A stretch of DNA of 64,000 bases from an uncultured Flavobacteriaceae bacterium (GTDB lineage: Bacteria > Bacteroidota > Bacteroidia > Flavobacteriales > Flavobacteriaceae): assembly GCA_947500435.1 (NCBI GenBank), contig CANMRV010000005.1:496001-560000 (forward strand), read 5' to 3'. Positions 41,796 through 51,100 of this stretch are shown here, piece by piece. A program made the translations under genes and the position numbers. Numbering within the stretch: the first letter of the stretch is position 1; every line of letters begins with the position of its first letter. The notes beneath the pieces are model-generated. The model was not told the DNA's origin and ran no database searches. It saw only the letters and a list, made by a program, of their open reading frames with translations.

Positions 41796-42680
41796 ATGGA
41801 AAGATACATAGATGCTTTTGTAAATTCATTTTTAGGAACGGTAAGTTGGACATGGAAGTCCATCTTATTCGAGGTTCCGTGGTATAATAATTATTTCTGG
41901 GGATTGATTTTGATTTCTCTAGTAGTTTGGGGATTTGAAATACTATTTCCTTGGCGAAAAGAACAATCTATTTTCAGGAAGGACTTTTGGTTGGATGCAT
42001 TTTACATGTTCTTCAACTTCTTCATTTTTGCCATTGTAATAAGTGGGGTGTATAAGCTTCTAGGATTGTTGTTTGCCGATATAGGAGTAACTTCAAAATC
42101 TTTGGCACTAATCAATATCACGACATGGCCGGCATGGTTGCAGCTGGTTGTTTTCTTTATTGTTTTGGACTTTGTACAGTGGTTTACGCATACGCTTCTA
42201 CATCGTTATGAATTTCTTTGGAAGTTTCATAAAGTACATCACTCGGTTAAAGAAATGGGTTTTGCAGCACACTTGCGCTATCACTGGATGGAAAACATTC
42301 TTTACAAACCTTTAAAAACCTTCGGAGTAATGATTCTAGGAGGCTTTGAACCTGAGCAGGCCTATATTGTCCATTTTGCAGCGATAGCCATCGGACATTT
42401 CAATCATGCAAACATAAAGCTCACATGGGGTCCTTTGAAATACATTTTGAACAACCCAGTAATGCATTTGTATCATCATGCGTATACGCTACCAGAAGAT
42501 AGGAGTAGGGGAGTTAACTTTGGTATAAGTTTAAGTCTATGGGATTATATTTTCAAAACGAATTACATTCCAGAGGATAGTGGTAAAATCGAGTTAGGTT
42601 TTGCTGGGGACGAAGAAATGCCTAAAAACTTCTTTAAACAATTAACCTTTGGTCTTGGAAAGTCAAGACCAAAGGCATAA
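41796..42680 (+). CDS. Sterol desaturase / fatty acid hydroxylase superfamily protein
   Basis: 294 aa membrane protein with the di-iron His boxes HTLLH (132-136), HKVHH (145-149) and HLYHHAY near residue 225, and four TM helices. Introduces a hydroxyl or double bond into a lipid; substrate unknown. It follows the rhodanese gene by 21 bases, so it may be read from the same promoter though no role in sulfur chemistry is evident. A 12-base inverted repeat overlaps its last codons. Confidence 0.9.
   Translation: MERYIDAFVNSFLGTVSWTWKSILFEVPWYNNYFWGLILISLVVWGFEILFPWRKEQSIFRKDFWLDAFYMFFNFFIFAIVISGVYKLLGLLFADIGVTSKSLALINITTWPAWLQLVVFFIVLDFVQWFTHTLLHRYEFLWKFHKVHHSVKEMGFAAHLRYHWMENILYKPLKTFGVMILGGFEPEQAYIVHFAAIAIGHFNHANIKLTWGPLKYILNNPVMHLYHHAYTLPEDRSRGVNFGISLSLWDYIFKTNYIPEDSGKIELGFAGDEEMPKNFFKQLTFGLGKSRPKA
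42646..42675. terminator. Coding-embedded inverted repeat at the 3' end of the hydroxylase gene
   Basis: CCTTTGGTCTTG / CAAGACCAAAGG, 12 perfect pairs with a 6-base loop, ending 3 bases before the TAA. There is no T run after it on either strand, so termination is plausible but not assured; the alternative is a transcript-stabilising 3' hairpin. Confidence 0.45.
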
Positions 42681-42696
42681 TTGCAATGTAATCTTC

Positions 42697-43269
42697 TTAT
42701 TGAACAGTAAGACTGAACGTCTGCGTAATGTCAGTTTCACCACCTGCATCGGCCAAAGTTCCATCGTTGGGTTTCTTCGGTTCATGTCTTAAAACTACTT
42801 GTAGAGTTGCGCTCCCAGCGTCTGCTGTAACTAAAGTAAAATCAATACCGATTGGATTCCCGTTTCCATCTTGGTCTGCGTAGCCCGTTTGGCTTATGGC
42901 TCCGGTTGAAACAAATAGGAATTGGTGTTCGTCGGCTTCCGCTTTCACTTCAGTCGTGATATTTTCTGCAGGAGATTCCGTTTCATTCAATAGCTCTATG
43001 GTTCCCGTATAGGTCGTGTTTGCCGTTAAATCGCCTGAAACCGAAATAGTTGGTGCATTTGGTCCATCACCATCCAAATCTTGAGATTGTAAAGTTATTG
43101 CTGTTGCACCTGTCGTCGCTAGTGTAATATTCATCGTGGTGATTACTTCTTCCTCATTTACTGGCGCTGGCGGGTCATCATCGTCTGAACATCCAATAAA
43201 AAGACTTGCACTGATTAAGACGAATAAAGCTAGAACTGATTTCTTGATAGTGTTTTTATAATTTTTCAT
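42697..43269 (-). CDS. TonB-receptor-associated lipoprotein (so-called type 1 periplasmic binding fold)
   Basis: 190 aa. Lipobox LFIGC, then an Asp/Pro-rich linker (SDDDDPPAPVNEEE) and a beta-rich domain (MNITLATTGATAITLQSQD, DEHQFLFVSTG, LQVVLRHEPKKPNDG). I recall such proteins annotated this way and always beside a TonB receptor. It sits 17 bases after the receptor gene in the same direction; an outer-membrane accessory for metal capture is the natural guess. Confidence 0.78.
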   Translation of the reverse strand: MKNYKNTIKKSVLALFVLISASLFIGCSDDDDPPAPVNEEEVITTMNITLATTGATAITLQSQDLDGDGPNAPTISVSGDLTANTTYTGTIELLNETESPAENITTEVKAEADEHQFLFVSTGAISQTGYADQDGNGNPIGIDFTLVTADAGSATLQVVLRHEPKKPNDGTLADAGGETDITQTFSLTVQ

Positions 43270-43286
43270 TTGTATAATTTTTATAG

Positions 43287-45686
43287 TTAATAGTTTAATT
43301 TTAATTGTAGACTTATGTTTCTTCCCAAATCGTCGGCGAAGTAACGTTGTCTGTTTAAATAAGCTCTGTAATTTGTATTCAATAGGTTTTCAGCACTTAC
43401 CGATGTAGTAAGTGTACTGTTTCCAAAAACTGCAAATGCCATCTTAGCGTTCAATGCCAGAAGGTGATATGCTTTAGGCGGGGTGTTAATTGCCAAAACT
43501 ACTTCTTGTTGTTGTTCTGGTGAAAAAACCATCACATTGGGCGGAAACTCGTTTTGTCGAAAGGCATATCTATTTTCAAGTCCGATTTCAAAATCGTTCC
43601 ACTGCGGTCTCATATAGGTCAAGGTATTTCTAAAGCTCACTGGCGGAATTTGAATTAAAGCTTGCTTTTCAGTAACATCGCTTCCCTTAACTAAAGAAAA
43701 ACTGTGACGGGTTTTCCAGTTGCTATGAAGGTTGGTGTACCCCATAACATCAACTCCAATAAGCCTTGCATTTGTTTGACGATACGACCATACAGGAAAA
43801 GCACCCCGTATTGTGAACTCAACACCAGTTGGCTCCAAAAGGATAAAGTCTGAAATGTAATTCACATATGGCTCCACGGAATACCCCCAGTTATCGAAAT
43901 CTTTGCTTTGCGATAGCGAGAATTTATGAGAAGTCTCACTCGAAATGCGCAAATCACCCAGTTCTATTCGAGCTGCGGAATGATGTAAGCCATCACTAAA
44001 TAGCTCTGAAGGATTTGGCGCACGCTGGGCCAAAGCATAATTCAACCGAAAATTGGTGCTGTTATCTGGTTCGTATTGAAACCCAACAGTACCCGAGACA
44101 TTATGATAATCAAACTTGGGATTTGTCAATAACTGTGTTCCCAAATCGTCTATAACCAAACTTTGAAATTCGGTATCGTACCCGCGTTCTTCCCAACGGG
44201 ATTCTAGATAAAACTTTTGGGCATCAATCCTATTAAAATCATATCTCAGCCCTGCATCCAGAATAAAACTTTCGTTCAAATTGAATTCAGCAATCAAAAA
44301 TCCCCCGAAATCAAACTTTTCGTAATCGGGAATCAAACGGCGCACACCAGTCGCAGGGTTGGCAAAATTATCTTGAAAGCGTGCCAATAACCCCGTAGTT
44401 AGGGTATACTTGGAATTTGCATCCCATTTGAAATCCGTTGCGAACGTGTGCGTGGTGAGTTCTAAGTCAATGGATGCAGTATTTCTGTCATCCCCCACAC
44501 GGACATCATATTCAAACCTACGATTGTTTTGAAAATCGTACTGAACGTTCCATTTTCCCAGACCTTGAAATCTTTTGTACACATTTAAACTGGCAATGTG
44601 ATGTGTGACTTCTTGGCGAGGTGCATCGATGTCATAAGTAAATGGGTCAATCACCTCTGGTTGACCGCTGTTAATACTGCGAATCAAATCATCAACATTA
44701 CCTATATGCGAAGCGCGAAGAATAGCCAATTCTGCATCGAAGAAACTATAGTTGGCCTTCCAACCCCAATCAAACAATTGTTTTCCAAGGTTAAGTTTGA
44801 TTCCGATCTCCTGTACTCCCGTATTGGACAAAATATAATCTGGTGCTTCACGGTCGCCCAACCTTTTGAAAGATGCTTGACCATTAGCGAACCATCCACT
44901 CTCATAGCTTTTGCTCAATTCAGAACTAATGTTTCCTCCACGGCCATTGGTCATGGCGTTCAACAAGGTTTTACCAAAAAGTGAATCTGTTTTGACCGTC
45001 TTTTGCGGAGAAACTACGATAACACCACCAATGGCATCGCCACCATATTGCAATGCCGCAGCACCTTTTATAACAGAAATTGAACCCGACCCATTGATAT
45101 CGATGTTAGGTGCGTGTTCTTCACCCCATTCCATATCTTGCATACGTACGCCGTCATTCAAAATGAGGACACGACTACCATTTAAACCATGAATACTGGG
45201 TTTAACGATATTCGAACCTGTATTTAACGAAGAGACCCCAGCGATTTCTCGAAGTGCATCACCAATACTTTTTCCGCTAAAACGCTCAATCGTATTGAGG
45301 TTCAAGGTTTGCTCTGATGCAGAATTGGTCTCCTTTTTGACCAAATCACCAACTACTTTCACCTCTTGTAGTTCTTCTAAATGGTGTTCTAAACTTACTT
45401 TTTTGAAGGTATCACCTTCCATAGTAATCGTTATGAACTGTGATTTGCAATCGGGATGAAAGATTTCCAATTCCAAAACACCATTACAAATCCCTTCAAA
45501 CCTGAATTTTCCATCGGGTTTGGTTATCGTTGTTAACGGTGTTCCTGTTATGAGTATGGTGGCGCCATCTAAAGGAGTGTTGTCATGAAAGTCAACTACT
45601 TGTCCTAGAAGTATAGATTCACAATTTTGAGCGAATCCTTTGCCAACAATACTTAAAAGAAATAGCATAAACGCAAATTTCTTCAT
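43287..45686 (-). CDS. TonB-dependent outer-membrane receptor (probable metal uptake)
   Basis: 799 aa. Signal peptide MKKFAFMLFLLSIVGKGFAQ; carboxypeptidase-regulatory-like domain at about 25-100 (DGATILITGTPLTTITKPDG), plug at about 120-235 (IGDALREIAGVSSLNTG, INGSGSISVIKGAAALQYGG), then the beta-barrel with a C-terminal aromatic strand (LGRNISLQLKLNY). It lacks a SusD partner. The His-rich upstream protein and downstream lipoprotein point to a divalent metal rather than glycans; inferred. Confidence 0.9.
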   Translation of the reverse strand: MKKFAFMLFLLSIVGKGFAQNCESILLGQVVDFHDNTPLDGATILITGTPLTTITKPDGKFRFEGICNGVLELEIFHPDCKSQFITITMEGDTFKKVSLEHHLEELQEVKVVGDLVKKETNSASEQTLNLNTIERFSGKSIGDALREIAGVSSLNTGSNIVKPSIHGLNGSRVLILNDGVRMQDMEWGEEHAPNIDINGSGSISVIKGAAALQYGGDAIGGVIVVSPQKTVKTDSLFGKTLLNAMTNGRGGNISSELSKSYESGWFANGQASFKRLGDREAPDYILSNTGVQEIGIKLNLGKQLFDWGWKANYSFFDAELAILRASHIGNVDDLIRSINSGQPEVIDPFTYDIDAPRQEVTHHIASLNVYKRFQGLGKWNVQYDFQNNRRFEYDVRVGDDRNTASIDLELTTHTFATDFKWDANSKYTLTTGLLARFQDNFANPATGVRRLIPDYEKFDFGGFLIAEFNLNESFILDAGLRYDFNRIDAQKFYLESRWEERGYDTEFQSLVIDDLGTQLLTNPKFDYHNVSGTVGFQYEPDNSTNFRLNYALAQRAPNPSELFSDGLHHSAARIELGDLRISSETSHKFSLSQSKDFDNWGYSVEPYVNYISDFILLEPTGVEFTIRGAFPVWSYRQTNARLIGVDVMGYTNLHSNWKTRHSFSLVKGSDVTEKQALIQIPPVSFRNTLTYMRPQWNDFEIGLENRYAFRQNEFPPNVMVFSPEQQQEVVLAINTPPKAYHLLALNAKMAFAVFGNSTLTTSVSAENLLNTNYRAYLNRQRYFADDLGRNISLQLKLNY

Positions 45687-45732
45687 CGAGTCTTGTTTGA
45701 ATAAAATTAAAAGTATTTAATGCTTTGGAGGT

Positions 45733-46065
45733 TTACGAAGCAATGGGCGGACCACGAAGGGCAAAAGGAAGTTTTTGATATTTACTTAGAAAGGAATAGT
45801 GATTGAAGTCCTTTTCTTTAGTAAAAGGAGTAATCAATTTCTGAACTTTTACAAAAACCGGATAGTGCTGTGGAGAGAGTTTAAATTTTTGAAAGTCACA
45901 ATCAAATTCAATCTCATGAACGTGGGTAGTGCTATTGTCAATACAAAGTTGTTCTTGATGATCAAAAAGTGCATGAGCCGCCTTAACTGCGGTAGGAGCG
46001 AAAATCGCCGCTACCAAAAGAAGTGCTAAGATATTTGTGCAAAATTGTTTCAAAAAAACTTTCAC
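45733..46065 (-). CDS. Small exported His/Cys protein, DUF2946-like
   Basis: 110 aa. Starts at GTG (46065); no in-frame ATG precedes the hydrophobic signal (NILALLLVAAIFAPTAVKA). The mature part has AHALFDHQEQLC, HVHEIEFDCDF and HYPVF, i.e. scattered His and Cys suitable for metal binding, and the C-terminal LRGPP seen in DUF2946-type proteins. First gene before the TonB receptor (46-base gap). Confidence 0.72.
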   Translation of the reverse strand: MKVFLKQFCTNILALLLVAAIFAPTAVKAAHALFDHQEQLCIDNSTTHVHEIEFDCDFQKFKLSPQHYPVFVKVQKLITPFTKEKDFNHYSFLSKYQKLPFALRGPPIAS

Positions 46066-46110
46066 GTGCTAAATGTAAAGAATTTATGAATCAAGTTAGT
46101 TAAAGAAAAT

Positions 46111-46617
46111 CTAATTATTTTCTTGTTTAAAAATGAACCCCAATCCAAAACGGCTTAGCATTTTCTTCTCGAAGGTCCAGAAAAATTGAAATTGCCCGAA
46201 AAGCCATCCGAAGAGGACTAATAGAATTTGATAAAAGATGAGACTTATGACTGCAAATAACATCCAATAAACAAAAACATTCAAATTTTCCTTATTTATA
46301 CCCAACAGCTTGATAATAGGCCTTCCGACGACGACACTTGAACTGCCTGTAATAGCGAATACAATGAAGATGCGAATCATTTCCCAACGGTAATTCACTA
46401 TCCATTTGTTTTCTAGTTTTTTGAAAAAGAAGAGACATAGTTTTACTAGAAGGTATGAAAATATTAGTGCAACACTTACACTTAGGAAGGAATTAATGTC
46501 CTTGGTTATGATTTTGGCGAATTTGAAAGAACTATAGAGAATTCCAACAAGACCTAAAAGAGGGAATATAAGCTGCCAATTTTCCTGTATTTGCCAGCGT
46601 TCTTTAAACTTCTGCAT
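46111..46617 (-). CDS. DUF6787-like membrane protein
   Basis: 168 aa, about four TM helices, with N-terminal RWQIQENWQLIFPLLG and central IVFAITGSSSVVVGRPIIKLLGI. I associate this pattern with a Flavobacteria-restricted family of unknown function (DUF6787), but the family name is from memory. Independent small gene between the metal-uptake set and the DUF6146 gene. Confidence 0.7.
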   Translation of the reverse strand: MQKFKERWQIQENWQLIFPLLGLVGILYSSFKFAKIITKDINSFLSVSVALIFSYLLVKLCLFFFKKLENKWIVNYRWEMIRIFIVFAITGSSSVVVGRPIIKLLGINKENLNVFVYWMLFAVISLIFYQILLVLFGWLFGQFQFFWTFEKKMLSRFGLGFIFKQENN

Positions 46618-46652
46618 GAATCAATTTTTACAGCGTAAATATACATACTACT

Positions 46653-47114
46653 TTATATTCTAGCAGCAAAAGGACCAAGTCGTTGTCGGTATTTTCTTTG
46701 AAAATAAATGAAATAATTATATAGCTTGTAGTTTACTTCGTAACCGTAATCTATGTTTTGTTGATAATCAATTTGCATTTCGTACAAATTTGGGCTGTAT
46801 TGAGAAGGTTGTAAAACTCTTTGATTCCAATTAGTTACCATTATATGATTGCGAGTTTCTAAAAAGGATTGTGAATAGTATCCTTCTGGTCGTGCAATAC
46901 TTTGCAACCAAAAATTAAAACCAGGTTCGATGATAATGATTTCATATTCAGTTTCATCACTTGAAATATTTATGGTGTCGCCCTCTGTTTGACTGAAAGC
47001 TTCTTTTTCTGCATCGGTAACATCGGGAATGTTTACGGTCTCTCGCGTGCTACCACAACTAGCAATAAAAATGAGAATGGCAAGAATCGAGAAAGCTGAT
47101 ATAATCCTTTTCAT
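46653..47114 (-). CDS. DUF6146-like lipoprotein
   Basis: 153 aa from the ATG at 47114 (a TTG five codons earlier is in frame but not needed). Lipobox LIFIASC, then a domain with EYEIIIIEPGFNFWLQSIARPEGYYSQ and a C-terminal NYFIYFQRKYRQRLG; aromatic-rich, no enzyme motif. Unknown function; common in Flavobacteriaceae from memory. Confidence 0.75.
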   Translation of the reverse strand: MKRIISAFSILAILIFIASCGSTRETVNIPDVTDAEKEAFSQTEGDTINISSDETEYEIIIIEPGFNFWLQSIARPEGYYSQSFLETRNHIMVTNWNQRVLQPSQYSPNLYEMQIDYQQNIDYGYEVNYKLYNYFIYFQRKYRQRLGPFAARI

Positions 47115-47130
47115 AGGTTTAAGGTACAAA

Positions 47131-47160
47131 AAAACCGCTCGCGGATGTGCGAGCGGTTTT
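47131..47160 (-). terminator. Intrinsic terminator of the DUF937 gene
   Basis: AAAACCGCTCGC / GCGAGCGGTTTT with 6-base loop GGATGT, 22 bases after the DUF937 stop; T run supplied on the minus strand. Confidence 0.85.
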
Positions 47161-47182
47161 GTTAAATATATTTTAAGGTATC

Positions 47183-47818
47183 CTATTTTCCAAAAAGGCC
47201 TCCAAGAAGTCCGCCAAGACCCCCACTTTTCTTTTGACCTCCGCCCATTACCATTCCAGCTACATCATCTAAAATGCTACCATCACCATCAGCGTCTAGT
47301 AAAGTAGTTATCAAACTTTGGTTTTGTTGAGGTTGGCCACCCAACATGCCGCCTAACAGACCATTCATGGCACTTGCATCCTGAACATTATTTTGTCTTG
47401 TTTCTTTACCTATAAAACCCATAACTATGGGAGCAGCAATCTTCAAAATGTTGGCAATGGAACCTGCGTCCATTCCTGATTTTTGACTCAAAGCGTTTTC
47501 TACATTACCCTGTTTACCACCGAAAAGGTGACCTAATATTCCGGCGCCATCATTGGTAACTGCTTCGTCAACACCACCACCGAACAAACCACCAAGGTCA
47601 TTTAAAATACTACCATCATGTTTATTAGATAATGCTCCCATTAAACCTTGAGCACCTTGAGGTGTTGAAACGTTCTTTTTCATGGCACCTAATATTAGTG
47701 GCATGGCCATGCTAAGCACGTCTCCTGTTTTGTTTTCTGGTTGTCCGGTTTGCCCTGCTACACCACTTATTAATTGTTTGCCCATTGGGCTGTTTAGTAA
47801 ATCTAATAATCCTGACAT
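47183..47818 (-). CDS. DUF937 (YidB-like) protein
   Basis: 211 aa, Gly-rich and without TM or signal. Two related halves: SMAMPLILGAMKKNVSTPQG with GSILNDLGGLFGGG, and KIAAPIVMGFIGKETRQ with GSILDDVAGMVMGG, the last followed by a Gly/Leu-rich tail. Function of DUF937 proteins is not known to me. Monocistronic with its own terminator. Confidence 0.87.
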   Translation of the reverse strand: MSGLLDLLNSPMGKQLISGVAGQTGQPENKTGDVLSMAMPLILGAMKKNVSTPQGAQGLMGALSNKHDGSILNDLGGLFGGGVDEAVTNDGAGILGHLFGGKQGNVENALSQKSGMDAGSIANILKIAAPIVMGFIGKETRQNNVQDASAMNGLLGGMLGGQPQQNQSLITTLLDADGDGSILDDVAGMVMGGGQKKSGGLGGLLGGLFGK

Positions 47819-47902
47819 TGTATTTAGTGTTTTAAAAATTGAAGTGTAATGTACAAAAAGAGTTGGAAACTATAGTCCTGCTCTCATCGCTTTTCGATTA
47901 TA

Positions 47903-48853
47903 TTACTTTAATAATGAAACTATTTGTTCTGCTAGTTCCAAACCAATGCGGTCTTGTGCTTCACCAGTAGCTGCACCGATGTGCGGAGTTAATGAAATGC
48001 TCGGATGCATTAATATCTTGATTTCAGGATTTGGCTCGGATTCGAAAACATCCAATCCCGCAAAGGACAATTTTTTATTTTCCAGAGCATCTATTAAAGC
48101 TACTTCATCGATTACACCACCTCTTGCAGCGTTTACGATTCCAGCACCATCCTTCATAAGTGCGATTTCAGCTTTTCCGATAACGTACTCTTTTTGAGCG
48201 GGAACGTGGACGGTCACAAAATCCGCCTGCTTCAATAACTCTTCCTTCGAGATACTTTTAAAATTAAAAGAAACGGATTGTCCATCAAAAAACGGAACTG
48301 TAACGGACGCAGAATCTATATAAGGGTCAGAATAGATTACCTTCATACCGGTACCCAAAGCAATTTTGGCAGTAGCTCGGCCTATTCTTCCAAATCCGAT
48401 TACACCAAGTGTTTTTCCTCGTAATTCCGCCCCCTTAGCGTAGGCCTTTTTTAATTCTTTGAATTTACTATCACCATCTAAAGGCATATTACGATTCGAG
48501 TCATATAAAAAACGAACACCGCCGAATAAATGCGCAAATACCAATTCCGCTACCGAACCTGAGGAAGCGGCAGGGGTGTTGATGACATGTAACCCTTTTT
48601 CTTTGGCGTAGGCCACATCAATATTATCCATACCTACACCACCACGACCAATAAGTTTAAGGCTTGGGCAATTATCTATAATATCAGTACGAACTTTGGT
48701 GGCGCTACGTACCAATAGCCCGACGATTTCATTTTCGTTAATAAAACTCACTAGTTGTTCTTGGGCAACAGTTGTTGTCAAAACCTCAAAACCTGCTTTG
48801 TTCAAAGCGTCAATACCGGATTGTGATACACCGTCGTTTGCTAATATTTTCAT
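47903..48853 (-). CDS. serA: D-3-phosphoglycerate dehydrogenase
   Basis: 316 aa from the ATG at 48853 (MKILANDGVS); a longer frame to 48877 overlaps serC and is unlikely. NAD-binding VIGFGRIGRATAK, catalytic Arg in NAARGGVIDE and His in LTPHIGAATGEAQ. Lacks the C-terminal ACT domain, so serine feedback is not expected by that route. Catalyses 3-phosphoglycerate to phosphohydroxypyruvate. One base after serC. Confidence 0.93.
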   Translation of the reverse strand: MKILANDGVSQSGIDALNKAGFEVLTTTVAQEQLVSFINENEIVGLLVRSATKVRTDIIDNCPSLKLIGRGGVGMDNIDVAYAKEKGLHVINTPAASSGSVAELVFAHLFGGVRFLYDSNRNMPLDGDSKFKELKKAYAKGAELRGKTLGVIGFGRIGRATAKIALGTGMKVIYSDPYIDSASVTVPFFDGQSVSFNFKSISKEELLKQADFVTVHVPAQKEYVIGKAEIALMKDGAGIVNAARGGVIDEVALIDALENKKLSFAGLDVFESEPNPEIKILMHPSISLTPHIGAATGEAQDRIGLELAEQIVSLLK

Positions 48854-48854
48854 C

Positions 48855-49919
48855 TTATCCTTTTCTTTCCATTTCACTCATTACATCGACCAAAACTCCA
48901 ACACTTTCCAAAGAAAGTGCGTTGTACATTGAAGCACGATATCCACCTACTGAGCGGTGACCGTTAAGTCCATTGATACCAGCTTCTTTGAGCAGGGAAT
49001 CAAATTCTTCTTTCAATTTGTCATCCGTAATGTTGAATGTAGCGTTCATGTGTGAACGGTCTTCCTTGTTAGCATAGCCTTCAAAAACAGGACTCAAATC
49101 AATTTCAGAATAAAGTAATCTTGATTTCTTTTCGTTGATTTCTTCCATAGCTTCAATTCCCCCTAAATTCTTCAACCATTGCATCGTCAACATGGAAACA
49201 TATACAGGAAAAACTGCAGGCGTATTGAACATGCTGTCTTTGGAGATATGTACCTTATAATCAAGCATTGAAGGAATTTGACGCGAAACCTTCCCTAAGA
49301 TATCTTCTTTTACTACAACCAAGGTTGTTCCGGCTGGGCCCATGTTTTTCTGAGCTCCGGCATAAATCAAACCGAATTGTGAGAAGTCCATTTGTCTTGA
49401 AAAGATGTCTGAACTCATATCACAAACTAAGGGCGCATCGGTAGTTGGAAATTTCTTTATCTGCGTTCCGAAAATCGTATTGTTCGAAGTCAAGTGTAAA
49501 TAATCCAATCCTGATGGTACATTATACCCTTTGGGAATGTATTTAAAGTTTTCGTCTTTGGAAGAGCCTACTTCAACAATTTCTCCGAAAAGTTTAGCTT
49601 CTTTGATAGACTTATCGCTCCAAGTTCCTGTATTTAGATACCCTGCTTTGGTTTCTAATAAGTTGTAGGCCACCATCAAGAATTCCATGCTGGCACCACC
49701 TTGTAAGAATAAAGCTTTGTACCCTTTTCCTTCAAGACCTAAAAGTTCTAAAGCCAAAGAGCGTGCTGTTTCCATAATCTCTACAAAGTCCTTGCTGCGA
49801 TGCGAAATTTCGATAAGTGATAATCCCGAACCATTGAAATCAACAACAGATTCAGAAGCTTTCAATAAGACTTCTTGAGGTAGAATACAGGGGCCTGCAC
49901 TAAAATTATGTTTTTTCAT
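48855..49919 (-). CDS. serC: Phosphoserine aminotransferase
   Basis: 354 aa PLP enzyme of serine synthesis (phosphohydroxypyruvate to phosphoserine). HNFSAGPCILPQEVL at the start, PLP Lys in YAGAQKNMGPAG, and C-terminal GLNGHRSVGGYRASMYN binding phosphate. Immediately upstream of serA, forming the first two steps in one operon. Confidence 0.95.
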   Translation of the reverse strand: MKKHNFSAGPCILPQEVLLKASESVVDFNGSGLSLIEISHRSKDFVEIMETARSLALELLGLEGKGYKALFLQGGASMEFLMVAYNLLETKAGYLNTGTWSDKSIKEAKLFGEIVEVGSSKDENFKYIPKGYNVPSGLDYLHLTSNNTIFGTQIKKFPTTDAPLVCDMSSDIFSRQMDFSQFGLIYAGAQKNMGPAGTTLVVVKEDILGKVSRQIPSMLDYKVHISKDSMFNTPAVFPVYVSMLTMQWLKNLGGIEAMEEINEKKSRLLYSEIDLSPVFEGYANKEDRSHMNATFNITDDKLKEEFDSLLKEAGINGLNGHRSVGGYRASMYNALSLESVGVLVDVMSEMERKG

Positions 49920-50005
49920 GAATGTGTTTTTAGGTCTGGAAATGGGTTTACATTAAGCAGCTAAAGGTCTTAAAAATCTAGAGAATCATTGTCATACAAA
50001 AGCTA

Positions 50006-51055
50006 TTAAATATGTGATGTTTTTAACAGGAAATCAACAGTGTCAACTCCATCTGCATAATCATTCAATTCCGGTCGTTGTGTTTCTCCAAAGGGAATTT
50101 CTTTTTCCAGAAAGCCTTTTGCTACTATACATTGTATCTTTTCAGCTTCTATTTTTAGCTTCTCCTTTAGTTCTTCCGCTGAATTATAAGTCTCATAAAA
50201 AACAGAAGCAATAGGGGATGCATAACTCTCATCTTCCTTCAACATCAGGAAGCCATTTTCCAAAATTTTAAATTCACTCATCAAATACACTGCTTTGTTG
50301 TAATCGTAATTGTTAGCGTATTTGGCTTGTTTAAGGATAGGGTTGAAATCATAAATGGCTTTGAAAAATGCATCAAAATCATATCCTTCAGGAACAAATA
50401 ACTTGGATACACTTCTGCATCCTAGTCCGTAATAACGGAAGATATCTTCGCCCAAAGCTGTTAGCTCTTCAGAAGTTTCATTCCCAGTTAGGACAGCAAC
50501 GGAATTTCGATTTCTTCGGATAATATTTGGCCCTTTTGAAAAGTAGTGTTCAAAATATCGTGCTGTATTATTGCTTCCTGTAGCGATTACGGCGTCAAAA
50601 TTTTCAAGTTTTTCTTCTGTAAAAACAATTTTGTCTTTTAAAGAAGGTTCAATTTCGATTAGATATTTAGCGATAAGTGGGAGTAGGGCTTTGTCATTAC
50701 TAGACAATTTTCCCAATACGGTATTTCCTGTAATCAAAACGGATAGGAAATCATGAAATCCGACTAAGGGGATATTCCCTGCCATAATAATGGCTACAGT
50801 CTTTGGTTGATTATCATGTAAGTCGTAATTGGAAAGCCAAGCAGATAGTTTTTCCTCTGTCAGGAGTTCACCCCATCCCTTTAAAGCAAAATGAATGTTC
50901 TCTTCAGTAAACCAACCATTGTGATGTTTTGCAAGTGAGATTACTTCAGTAAAGGTTTTATGCCATTCACTTTCTGAAACATCGTTATTGCAAAAATCTC
51001 GAAAAAATGTGCCAAGTTTAACGAAAGCAATAAATGTTTTCCGATGGTCGTTCAT
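50006..51055 (-). CDS. Acyl-CoA reductase (LuxC-like)
   Basis: 349 aa from the ATG at 51055 (a TTG 12 bases further up is also open). Aldehyde-dehydrogenase-like fold; the probable catalytic Cys is in YYGLGCRSVSKLFVPEG, with nucleotide-site VAIIMAGNIPLVGFHDFL. LuxC-type enzymes reduce acyl thioesters to aldehydes; here no luxD/E partner is present, so the true acyl donor is unknown. Divergent from the ferredoxin gene, possible electron supplier. Confidence 0.85.
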   Translation of the reverse strand: MNDHRKTFIAFVKLGTFFRDFCNNDVSESEWHKTFTEVISLAKHHNGWFTEENIHFALKGWGELLTEEKLSAWLSNYDLHDNQPKTVAIIMAGNIPLVGFHDFLSVLITGNTVLGKLSSNDKALLPLIAKYLIEIEPSLKDKIVFTEEKLENFDAVIATGSNNTARYFEHYFSKGPNIIRRNRNSVAVLTGNETSEELTALGEDIFRYYGLGCRSVSKLFVPEGYDFDAFFKAIYDFNPILKQAKYANNYDYNKAVYLMSEFKILENGFLMLKEDESYASPIASVFYETYNSAEELKEKLKIEAEKIQCIVAKGFLEKEIPFGETQRPELNDYADGVDTVDFLLKTSHI

Positions 51056-51058
51056 ATA

Positions 51059-51100
51059 TTTGTGCAAAATTGTGTTAGGGTTTACCTTTGCGCAAAAATA
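51059..51100. promoter_or_regulatory. Overlapping divergent promoters, ferredoxin (+) and acyl-CoA reductase (-)
   Basis: Plus strand: TTTG 51059-51062, 20 bases, TACCTTTG 51083-51090 (full consensus). Minus strand: TATTTTTG at 51100-51093. The two -7 boxes share a palindrome TTTGCGCAAA at 51087-51096, so both promoters cannot be open at once. Confidence 0.65.

Noticed and set aside
44598..44984. 128-codon open frame opposite the TonB receptor gene
   Set aside because: Overlaps the plug and barrel of a clear receptor; no recognisable features.
48854..48877. Longer serA start overlapping serC
   Set aside because: The ATG at 48853 gives the normal MKILAND start directly after serC; the extension overlaps conserved SerC residues.
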